Positions 1-11,300 of a stretch of DNA of 64,000 nucleotides are shown here, in pieces. The notes beneath the pieces were generated by a model. It had not been told where the DNA came from, made no database searches, and saw nothing but the letters and a program-made list of their open reading frames with translations. Positions within the stretch are counted from its first letter, which is position 1. Each line of letters starts with the position of its first letter. The position numbers and the translations under genes were made by a program. Source of the DNA: Limnomonas spitsbergensis (taxonomy: Eukaryota; Chlorophyta; Chlorophyceae; Chlamydomonadales). The DNA lies in contig JAYJMM010000015.1 of the NCBI GenBank assembly GCA_037349105.1, positions 496,001 through 560,000 on the forward strand, given 5' to 3'.

Positions 1-3000
1 TAGTGTAGCTGCATGGTGAAGGTCCATGCGGTGTAGCTGCATGGTGATGACCCATGTAGTGAAGCTGAATGTTGAAGGCTCATGCAGTGCAGCCGCATGG
101 TGAGGGCCTATGCAGCTCTGATACATGGTGATGGCCCATACAGTGTAGGTGCATGGTGAAGGCGTATACATTGCAGCTGCACGGCGATGGCCCATGCAGC
201 GCAGGTGCATGGTGATGACCCATGCAGAGCAACTGCATGGTCAGGGCCCATGCAGTGCAATTGCATGGTGAGGGCCCCTGCAGTTCAGCTGCATGGCGAT
301 GGCCCATGCATTGTAGCCGCATGGTGAGGGCTCATGTAGCGTAGCCGCATGGTGAGGGCCCATGCAGTGCAGCCACATGGTGCCGGCCCATGCAGTGCAG
401 CCACATGGTGATGGCTCATGCAGTCTAGCTGCATGGTGAGGGCCCATGCAGTCCAGCCACATGGTGAAGGCCAATGCATTGCAGCTGCACGTTGATGTGC
501 CATGCTGTCTAGCTGCATGGTGATGTCCCATGCAGAGCAGCTGCATGGTGAGGGCCTATGCAGTGCAGCCGCATGGTGAGGGCCCATGCAGTTCAGCTGC
601 ATGGTGAAGACCCATGCTTTTCAGCCGCATGGTGATGGCCCATGCTGTGTAGCTGCATGGTGATGGCCTAGGCACTGCAGCTGCATGGTGATGGCCCATG
701 CAGAGCAGCTGCATGGTGAGGGCTCATGCAGTGCGACCACATGGTGACGGACCCTGTAGTTCAGCTGCATGGTGATGGCCCATGCAGTGTAGCTGCATGG
801 TGAGGGCCCATGCAGTGTAGCCGCATGGTGAGGGCCCATGCAGTGCAGCCACATGGTGAGGGCCCATGCATTGCAGCCACATGGTGATGGCCCATGCAGT
901 GTGCCGCATGGTGAGGGCTCATGTAGGTCAGCCACATGGTGAGGGCCTATGTAGTGTAGGTGCATGGTGAAGGCTTATGCATTGCAGCTGCACAGTCAGG
1001 GCCCATGCAGAGCAGCTGCATGGTGATAGCCCATGCAGAGCAGCTGTATGGTGAGGGCTCATGCAGTGCAGCCACATGGTGAGGACCTATGCAGTTCTGC
1101 CACATGGAGAGGGCCCATGCAGTGCAGCTGCATGTTGAGGGCCCATGCAGTGTAGTCGCATGGAGAAGGTCCTTGCAGTGCTGCCGCATGGTGAGGGCCC
1201 ATGCAGGCCAGCTACATTGTGATGGCCCATGCAGTTCAGCTGCATGGTGAGGGCCTACACATTGCTGCTGTATGGTGATGGCCCATGCAGTGTAGCCACA
1301 TATTAAAGGCTCATGTAGTGCAGATGCATGATGAGATCCCCTGTAGTGCAGCTGCATGGTGAGGGCCCATGCAGTGCAGCTGCATTGTGATGTTCCATGC
1401 AGTGCAGCTGCATGGCGAGGGCCTACACATTGCAGCTGTATGGTGATGGCCCATGCAGTGTAGCCACATATTAAAGGCCCATGTAGTGCAGCTGCATGAT
1501 GAGATCCCCTGTAATGTAGCTGCATGGTGAGGACCCATGCAGTGCAGCTGCATTGCGATGTTCCATGCAGTGCAGCTGCATGGCGAGGGCCTACACATTG
1601 CAGCTGTATGGTGATTGCCCATGCAGTGTAGCGTATTAAAGGCCCATGTAGTGCAGCTGCATGATGAGATTACCTGTAGTGTAGCTGCATGGTGAGGACC
1701 CATGCAGTGCAGCTGCACTGTGATGTTCCATGCAGTGCAGCTGCATGGTGAGGGCCCACGCAGTTCAGCTGCATGGTAATGGCCCATGCAGTGCAGCTGC
1801 ATTGTGATGGCCCATGCAGTGCAGCTGCATTGTGATAGCCCATGCAGTTCAGCTGCATGGTAATGGCCCATGCAGTGCAGCTGCATTGTGATGGCCCATG
1901 CAGTGCAGCTGCATTGTGATGGCCCATGCAGTGCAGCTGCATTGTGATGGCCCATGCAGTGCAGCTGCATGGTGAGGGCCCATGCAGTGCAGCCACATGG
2001 TGCCGGCCCATGCAGGGCAGCCACATGGTGATGGCCCATGCTGTCTAGCTGCATGGTGAGGGCCCATGCAGTCCAGCCACATGGTGAAGGCCAATGCATT
2101 GCAGCTGCACGTTGATGTGCCATGCTGTCTAGCTGCATGGTGATGTCCCATGCAGAGCAGCTGCATGGTGAGGGCCTATGCAGTGCAACCTCATGGTGAG
2201 GGCCCATGCAGTTCAGCTGCATGGTGAAGACCCATGCATTTCAGCCGCATGGTGATGGCCCATGCTGTGTAGCTGCATGGTGATGGCCTAGGCACTGCAG
2301 CTGCATGGTGATGGCCCATGCAGAGCAGCTGCATGGTGAGGGCTCATGCAGTGCGACCACATGGTGAGGGACCCTGCAGTTCAGCTGCATGGTGATGGCC
2401 CATGCAGTGTAGCTGCATGGTGAGGGCCCATGCAGAGTAGCCGCATGGTGAGGGCCCATGCAGTGCAGCCACATGGTGAGGGCCCATGCATTGCAGCCAC
2501 ATGGTGATGGCCCATGCAGTGTGCCGCATGGTGAGGGCCCATGTAGGTCAGCCACATGGTGAGGGCCTATGTAGTGTAGGTGCATGGTGAAGGCTTATGC
2601 ATTGCAGCTGCACAGTCAGGGCCCATGCAGAGCAGCTGCATGGTGATAGCCCATGCAGAGCAGCTGTATGGTGAGGGCTCATGCAGTGCAGCCACATGGT
2701 GAGGACCTATGCAGTTCTGCCACATGGAGAGGGCCCATGCAGTGCAGCTGCATGTTGAGGGCCCATGCAGTGTAGTCGCATGGAGAAGGTCCTTGCAGTG
2801 CTGCCGCATGGTGAGGGCCCATGCAGGCCAGCTACATTGTGATGGCCCATGCAGTTCAGCTGCATGGTGAGGGCCTACACATTGCTGCTGTATGGTGATG
2901 GCCCATGCAGTGTAGCCACATATTAAAGGCTCATGTAGTGCAGATGCATGATGAGATCCCCTGTAGTGTAGCTGCATGGTGAGGACCCATGCAGTGCAGC

Positions 3001-5345
3001 TGCATTGTGATGTTCCATGCAGTGCAGCTGCATGGCGAGGGCCTACACATTGCAGCTGTATGGTGATTGCCCATGCAGTGTAGCGTATTAAAGGCCCATG
3101 TAGTGCAGCTGCATGATGAGATTCCCTGTATTGTAGCTGCATGGTGAGGACCCATGCAGTGCAGCTGCATTGTGATGTTCCATGCAGTGCAGCTGCATGG
3201 TGAGGGCCCACGCAGTTCAGCTGCATGGTAATGGCCCATGCAGTGCAGCTGCATTGTGATGGCCCATGCAGTGCAGCTGCATTGTGATGGCCCATGCAGT
3301 GCAGCTGCATTGTGATGGCCCATGCAGTGCAGCTGCATGGTGAGGGCCCATGTAGTGTAGCTGCATGGTGAAGGTCCATGCGGTGTAGCTGCATGGTGAT
3401 GACCCATGTAGTGAAGCTGAATGTTGAAGGCTCATGCAGTGCAGCCGCATGGTGAGGGCCTATGCAGCTCTGATACATGGTGATGGCCCATGCAGTGTAG
3501 GTGCATGGTGAAGGCGTATACATTGCAGCTGCACGGCGATAGCCCATGCAGCGCAGGTGCATGGTGATGACCCATGCAGAGCAACTGCATGGTGAGGGCC
3601 CATGCAGTGCAATTGCATGGTGAGGGCCCCTGCAGTTCAGCTGCATGGCAATGGCCCATGCATTGTAGCCGCATGGTGAGGGCTCATGTAGCGTAGCCGC
3701 ATGGTGAGGGCCCATGCAGTGCAGCCACATGGTGCCGGCCCATGCAGTGCAGCCACATGGTGATGGCTCATGCTGTCTAGCTGCATGGTGAGGGCCCATG
3801 CAGTCCAGCCACTTGGTGAAGGCCAATGCATTGCAGCTGCACGTTGATGTGCCATGCTGTCTAGCTGCATGGTGATGTCCCATGCAGAGCAGCTGCATGG
3901 TGAGGGCCTATGCAGTGCAGCCGCATGGTGAGGGCCCATGCAGTTCAGCTGCATGGTGAAGACCCATGCTTTTCAGCCGCATGGTGATGGCCCATGCTGT
4001 GTAGCTGCATGGTGATGGCCTAGGCACTGCAGCTGCATGGTGATGGCCCATGCAGAGCAGCTGCATGGTGAGGGCTCATGCAGTGCGACCACATGGTGAC
4101 GGACCCTGTAGTTCAGCTGCATGGTGATGGCCCATGCAGTGTAGCTGCATGGTGAGGGCCCATGCAGTGTAGCCGCATGGTGAGGGCCCATGCAGTGCAG
4201 CCACATGGTGAGGGCCCATGCATTGCAGCCACATGGTGATGGCCCATGCAGTTTGCCGCATGGTGAGGGCTCATGTAGGTCAGCCACATGGTGAGGGCCT
4301 ATGTAGTGTAGGTGCATGGTGAAGGCTTATGCATTGCAGCTGCACAGTCAGGGCCCATGCAGAGCAGCTGCATGGTGATAGCCCATGCAGAGCAGCTGTA
4401 TGGTGAGGGCTCATGCAGTGCAGCCACATGGTGAGGACCTATGCAGTTCTGCCACATGGAGAGGGCCCATGCAGTGCAGCTGCATGTTGAGGGCCCATGC
4501 AGTGTAGTCGCATGGAGAAGGTCCTTGCAGTGCTGCCGCATGGTGAGGGCCCATGCAGGCCAGCTACATTGTGATGGCCCATGCAGTTCAGCTGCATGGT
4601 GAGGGCCTACACATTGCTGCTGTATGGTGATGGCCCATGCAGTGTAGCCACATATTAAAGGCTCATGTAGTGCAGATGCATGATGAGATCCCCTGTAGTG
4701 TAGCTGCATGGTGAGGACCCATGCAGTGCAGCTGCATTGTGATGTTCCATGCAGTGCAGCTGCATGGTGAGGGCCCACGCAGTTCAGCTGCATGGTAATG
4801 GCCCATGCAGTGCAGCTGCATTGTGATGGCCCATGCAGTGCAGCTGCATTGTGATGGCCCATGCAGTGCAGCTGCATTGTGATGGCCCATGCAGTGCAGC
4901 TGCATGGTGAGGGCCCATGTAGTGTAGCTGCATGGTGAAGGTCCATGCGGTGTAGCTGCATGGTGATGACCCATGTAGTGAAGCTGTATGTTGAAGGCCC
5001 ATGCAGTGCAGCCGCATGGTGAGGGCCCATGCAGCTCTGCCACATGGTGATGGCCCATGCAGTGTAGGTGCATGGTGAAGGCCTATACATTGCAGCTGCA
5101 CGGCGATGGACCATGCAGAGCAGCTGCATGGTGATGACCCATGCAGAGCAACTGCATGGTGAGGGCCCATGCAGTGCAATTGCATGGTGAGGGCCCCTGC
5201 AGTTCAGCTGCACGGCGATGGCCCATGCAGTGTAGCCGAATGGTGAGGGCTCATGTAGCGTAGCCGCATGGTGAGGGCTCATGCAGTGCAGCCACATGGT
5301 GAGGGCCCATGCAGTGCAGCCACATGGTGATGGCTAATGCAGCCT
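1..5345. repeat. 28-bp tandem array (minisatellite), left end outside window
   Basis: About 190 diverged copies of a 28-bp unit, of the form CATGGTGAGGGCCCATGCAG plus TGCAGCTG. Because 28 x 3 = 84, reading frames stay open with a 28-residue period, so the long minus-strand ORFs here (up to 443 codons) are artefacts. Blocks recur as a higher-order repeat: the same string of variants occurs near 1, 3354 and 4917, and another near 621, 2241 and 3973, giving spacings of about 1.6-1.7 kb. Most units carry ATG followed by GTGAGG or GTGATG on the plus strand, which resembles a 5' splice site. No unique spacers separate the units. Confidence 0.97.
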
Positions 5346-5599
5346 AGCCGTAGCTTTAGAGAAGAGATGGGTGGCGGCAGGGGCGGCGGCTTGACAGATC
5401 AAGGCCTGTTGGATACTGCGGCAAGCCACGCTAGGCATGGAAGGGCCCCGACGAGTGAGAACAAAATATGAAAAGTTACACCTCCCCTACAGGCGGGCGA
5501 GTTATAGGGTTGTTTGATACAGCAGCAATGTGGATATCGGCAGCTAAGAGGATGCCGATGTGCGATACCGCAGTAATCCGGATGCCGACGTGGGATGCC

Positions 5600-6125
5600 A
5601 GCTAGGCAGTGAGGGCCCCAAGTGCGTGATACCGCAGCGAAGGGGATGCGGGATGGATGCGAGCTAGGCATGGGAGGACCCCATGAGTGTGATTATCAGC
5701 TGCATCAGTTTTTCGCCATCGTCCGGCTGCCATTCAGCTTTATTTTAGCAACCTCCAGACTGAGGCCCCGTGCGTGTGATACAGCGGCAGTGTGGATGCC
5801 CATGTCATGCAGCAACAACAAGGATGCCAGGTAGGCAAGGAGGGTTGCCAGCTAGGCAAGTAGGGATGACAGCTAGACAATGATGGTTGCCAGCTAGGCA
5901 AGGATGGTTGTCAGCTAGGCAAGGAGGGTTGCCAGCTAGCAGGCATGGAGGGATGACAGCTAGACAATGATGGTTGCCAGCTAGGCAAGGATGGTTGCCA
6001 GCTCGGCAAGGAGGTTAGGTTGCCAGCAAGGCAAGGAGGGATGACAGCTAGGCAAGGACGGTTGCCACCTAGGCAAGGAGGTTTGCCAGCTAGGCAACGA
6101 GGGTTGCCAGCTAGACAAGGAGGGA
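5600..6125. repeat. ~20-bp tandem repeat (GCCAGCTAGGCAAGGA type)
   Basis: Twenty or more degenerate copies of a unit close to GGTTGCCAGCTAGGCAAGGA, preceded by a looser series of GATGCCGA..GATACCGCAG copies from about 5520. No coding signal is seen. Confidence 0.85.
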
Positions 6126-8348
6126 CCCCAGGTGCTTGATTAGCTGCAGCAGCGGCTGAGTATTGTGTTTCGTGGCTCGGCTTCAGTTCAGCTTCATTTC
6201 AGCTGCCTCTCTACGGAGGCCCCGTGCGTGCCTAGCCATGCTGCTTGGGCCTGCGCCTGAAAGCCGGTCAAGGTTTTGGCCCCAATCGGGGCTCTGGCAG
6301 CCGCGGAGCCGCCTGCCCAAGGCGTATTTCAATTAGGCTGAATAAGACACACTATTCTGCGTAAGAGACACCGAGCAGCAGGGGCTGGGAAGCTGATTTT
6401 GTCGTCTGGGAGGGAAACGTTCCTGTTCTTTTAGTTCTTGTAGAGCTGCTCGTTTTCATTATGCAGCCATTGCCATGATGCACCGTTCTCAACATTATGC
6501 AGCCATTGCTATGAACAGTGTGGTTGCCAGATCGATTGTCACCCCCTTGTGCACCAAGTCTATGCCCAGGTGGACTTAAAGGGTTGGCGCCATCTTTTGA
6601 AGGCTGGGGCTTCTAAAAATCGCCTACAAAATCACGGGGTTCTCAGTTTCATACTTCAGCCACCGCGTGGGGTGACACTGGCGGAGGGCCACTGGGGACC
6701 CTGTTTTGACTTTGTCTGTCTTAGTTTGTGTTAGTGCTCGAACCGGTGTGCAGGCACCTGTCTCTTGCAAGGTACTAGTGAGCTTGCGTTTGAATGTGCA
6801 GCATAGAAACTTCGATGATAAAAGGGTTTTATAATTCCGTGACTCGTGTATCTATTCATCTGTTACTGGGACCCATATTTATTAAATACCGGTAGCTGGA
6901 AACTATTTCTCACAAGGCCTGAATGTCCTTCTGAAGAAGCTAGGCTGCTTGGGTTCCCTGCTTGACGGGTTGGGAGAAATGTGTACTGCAGTGGCTTGCC
7001 TGGGAAATCGTCAGAAGGCCTACAATTCTGTAATCTGTCTTTTCTGGCTACACGAATGTCAGCATTGTCTTTGGGGTTTCATGCTTGATAAGGGTACTTG
7101 AGGGTGCTTCAGCTACGGTTCAGCTACATTCAGGTCAACAGCCCAGGGGCTTCATACCGGTGCTCAAGTACAGCTGATGGCTGGAGGGACAACCGGTCTT
7201 GACCAGAGGGGAAAGGAAGTCCAAAGTAGGTGCCTACATTTTCTTTATATACCCTGAGCAAGGTACTAGCTACGTCCAAGACTGTTTAGCTCAGTCTTTA
7301 GCTAAAGCTACTGTCCGGCCCATGGCCGGGCGTGCTCATCGGCTGGGGCTTGCAAACCAGCTTGGATTGGTGTTGCAAACCCACCGGCCGCAGGCTAGTC
7401 AATGTCTGGTCTGAATCAGGTCAGTCGTAGCTGACCGACAGCCTTTCAAATTTGTTATCATTTGTTTGCTAGGATCTTACAAGGTGCGAGGCCGGCCGCC
7501 CAGCCCTAGAAACCTGGGACGCCAATCCCCCCAAACAGCCCGGGTGCACATCAATAATGGGGCCCTCATTGGCAGCTGAGAAAAGGCAAGCATGGTAGGA
7601 ACAGGAAAGGCATACAACCAACAAGCACTCACAAGGCCGCAATATCTCATGCGTAAACAGTACGGTTACGGCCTGCAAAAAGAAACTGCTACCCCGCCTC
7701 GACACCTTTTGAGCTTAAGCACGCGACCACGAGATATCTTCGCACCCCAAAGCAGCTGCAAACTAACGTCTCCATCAAAACCGAGAAACGGTACCCAACC
7801 TGCAGAAGGAGACATGAGCTGACTGGAGCCAGAACATTAGTTGCCACTAAGATGGCAATAGGCCGAGGAAGCCCAAGGGCATGACCCCCCACCCACAAAG
7901 ACTCACAAACTTGCAGCCATGCATACGGCAAGGCCCAAACTAAACTGAGGCCCTCACAACACGAATGGAAGCCAAAACGACAATCAGGACAGGCACAACC
8001 GAAACCAAGGACTTAGTCACACAGGGGGCGAGAAGGGGTGTAGCGACACGATGCGCAGAAAATCTGGCACTACCGGCACCGACTACCGGTAGACATTTCC
8101 GCTGAAGGCTGGCGTCTCATTTTTTGCATCGCATCTATTGATTCTCCTTGGTACGGCATCTTCAACGGCTCAGTTAATTCACTCGCATTTGCGAGAGGAC
8201 GCCATCGAACCTTCGCCTTCAATCAGAGGGCTTCAATTGTGTATTTTTTCTTGAACTCCCACTGTACCTCGGGTGCGCACTGTCTGGCCTTTTCGAAAAG
8301 GCTGCTGAATGCATACGCAGACGCTGTAACAGCCTAGCTACCAGCATC
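6126..8348. other. Gene-free stretch with dispersed-repeat fragments
   Basis: I see no convincing exon here. Fragments of the dispersed family B (see 15425-15600) lie near 6185-6330 and 7265-7425, and a family C fragment lies at 7480-7720. The last few hundred bases should contain the promoter of the gene starting at 8349, but no motif can be named. Confidence 0.5.
7480..7720 (-). repeat. Dispersed repeat family C, minus copy
   Basis: The reverse complement matches 24540-24720: both contain a GTTGGTTGTATG-like block, CAGCTGCC(A/G)A(T/C)GAGGGCC, GTGCACCC(G/A)GGCTGTTT and a GTCCCAGGTTTCTAGGGC-like block. Two diverged copies in opposite orientation indicate an old mobile element of unknown class. 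Confidence 0.65.
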
Positions 8349-11300
8349 ATGTCTGCTTCTGAAGAATCTTTCAGCTTCAAAGAACTGATCGGCGAGACCT
8401 GCTATACGAAGGACGCCACCGGCGAGGCACGGGAGACCAATCTGTCAATTTTGGATGGGAAGTACGTGGGTGAGTTGCGCCGCACGAGCAATCAAAATCA
8501 GCCGCTGCATGATTGGCACCCCTCATTGCAGGGCGCCTGGGCATTTGAATAACTTTGAAGCTGTTTCCCTCCCTTGCCATACTTCTCCCCCATGCTGTAA
8601 TGTTTTCTATTTGTGCCGGATAGTCCACCATGCAGAGACTCCACGACACAACCCCTCCTAATACATCAATCAAACACTACGAAGCCCCCCCCCTTTCTCA
8701 CCTGCCCTCCTCCATGATGTAAATGCACATATTTCTGAAGGCCCGACAGCACGCCATGCAGTGACTTCACACCCCACCTCATACAAGTGTAAAAAGCCAT
8801 GAAGGCTGGTGGCAAGCCCTCTGACCCCCCTCCACTGCGTTCCCTCTGCCCCCATTCTGCTAAGGCATCTACTTCTGGAGGCCTGACAGCACGCCATGCA
8901 GAGACTCCGTGATACAACCCCTCATCACAAGGCAATCAGAGACTTTCCAATCCCTTGCATACCTACCCTCTCCGCCATTTTGATAAGGTATCTACTTCTG
9001 GAGGCCCGACAGCCCGCCATGCAGAGCCTTAACGCCCCACCTCATCGAAGTGTACGAAGCCATCAAGGCTGGCGGCAAGCCCTCTGACCCCCCTCCATTG
9101 CCTGGCCTCTGCCCCATGCTATAAAGGTATCTACTTCTGGAGGCCTGACAGCCCGCCATGCAGAGACTTCACGCCCCACCTCATCAAAGTGTACGAAGCC
9201 ACGAAGGCCGACGGCAAGCCCTTTGAGATCCTCTTCCTGATCAGCGATAAGCGAATGTTCTCCGAATTCAGCGCCACAATGCCTTGGGCAGGCATCTTGT
9301 GCTCCGGACCCAAGCGATCGGCGCTGACCAAGAATTTCGGCATTGCTTCAGTGTGAGCCATTGTCACGGTTGTATAGAGCTCCTCCTGCCAACATGCCTG
9401 TCTCTGCCATGCCAGCACGCTGCCCAGCAAATCGGCCTGCCCGCCATGCACTGGCCATGCATACTGGCCATGCATACTGGCCATGCGTACTGGCCAAGCA
9501 TGTCGGCCAAACAAACTGGCCATGCATGCCGGCCATGCACACGGACAGGCCGGGACACTCACACAAAACTGGCCCACCATGCCTCTCAAGCTTGCAGCAA
9601 TTCAAGTACTCTTCAGTTTATTTGGGTCTAGCTACGACTTTTGAGAGGCCTAAGGGTAGCCAACACTAGGCAATGGGGACCAGACATTGACCGGCCTGAG
9701 GCTGGTGGCTTAAACGACAGGGCGTAATGCACCCGAGCCACCCAGCCTTAGGCTGTGATGAGGCTGAAATATAGCTGAAATGTAGATGGCGGACGTTTAA
9801 ATAACATTGTTCCTCGTGGCCTCATATTCCCCGGGACATTCTGGGGCCGGCCTAGGACGGGCCAACACATACGGTAGACTTTCCAAGTGTTAACGAAAAA
9901 TAAGCGGGCGACAGATATACCGTAAAACGGGTTTGACTACGCGTTTCATTTTCTGTGGAGGTGCACGGAGTGGTGCGCGACAGCATAATAATTATGGTAA
10001 CAACTATTCAGGGGGGTGGGCGGAGTACGTATTCCGGCACAAAACAACAATTTCCAGCTGCGCGTTTGCCGAGTAGGGTACATTTTGCCTGCACAACAAA
10101 TTTAGTACATTAGTTCTCAACTGGGGTACGCGGACCCTATCCCGTTTACGGTAATTAAAGAAAATGCTTCCCGGGGAGGCAAAAGATAGCTGGCTGTGTT
10201 AGGCCCTAAATCCTCAAGCCTGTGCACAAGGGCTGTTTCAATCGCACGCCCGCAGCAGTTTTTGAAATATTTAATTGCTTAATCAATAAATATTGCGCAG
10301 CTGGAAGGAAGGACAGGTCCGCGCAACGCTTTTAGTCAGTCGTAAATCAGCTCTGCGCAGCACTTACAGCCAAGACGTACAGTCAACTCAGTCAATCACC
10401 TAGTTTGATGCCTGAAAGAACAGTACACGGTCAAGTATCAATAACCGGATGTCGAAGCAATCAGTCACTTTTGATAGTTGGTACCAGAAACTACTCCGTG
10501 CACCCCCCAAAATAGTTGTTTTGGCCCGTGACTGAACGGCCGTGCTCCCCTGATGTTCATTTTTGTTATATCATGCATCAACTGCGCGCTCCCTCAAAAA
10601 ACAATTAATTAACAGGAAAGTCAAACAGCCCCTGATCAGTGCCTCACAGATCCTGCAGTTTTCTGTCTCACCGGGGCGCGTTGGCGTGTTGTTGTTTTCC
10701 TTATTTTCAGCCTCTGTGGGAATTCCCTGGCGGCATTTTCTTAATTTATGTATTTCCCCTTCAGGCCTGCAATGATGATCATCAGCCCGGAACGCAAGGT
10801 CGTGGCACGCAACGCGCGACTGGCCATTCTTGAGAGGCCTGCTGAGTTCCCCTGGGCGGGCGCGAAGGATGAGGATGTCATGCGGTAAGTAATGCTGAAC
10901 AATGGTCAGCTGGATAGGTGTGTACCAAGGGTGTGGACCCAGGGTGTGGACCCAGGGTTGTGGACAAGGAGTGTGGACAAGGGGTGTGGACAAGGGATGT
11001 GGAGAAGGAGTGTGGACCCAGGGTGTGGACCCAGGGTTGTGGACAAGGAGTGTGGACTGGGGGTGTGGACAAGGGATGTGGACAAGGAGTGTGGACAAGG
11101 GGTGTGTACAAGGGATGTGGACAAGGAGTGTGGACAAGGGGTGTGGACAAGGGGTTTGGGCAAGGGTATGGACAAGGGGTATGGACAAGGGGTGTGCACT
11201 AGGAGTGTGGACAAAAGGTGTGGGCCAGGGGTATGGACAAGGGGTGTGGACAAAATGTGTGGGCCAGGGGTATGGACAGGGAGTGTGAACAAGGGGTGTG

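Noticed and set aside
1..5297. Long ORFs, up to 443 codons, rich in Cys, His and Met
   Set aside because: They follow from a 28-bp repeat read in three frames; the same peptide appears in several frames and on overlapping stretches, and the composition is dictated by the unit.
1..5345. Possible CRISPR array
   Set aside because: The 28-bp units are directly contiguous with no unique spacers, and the genome is eukaryotic. The same holds for 49942-56812.
7469..7931. Two minus-strand ORFs of about 80 codons
   Set aside because: They lie in dispersed repeat family C, which recurs at 24540-24720 without a matching intact frame.
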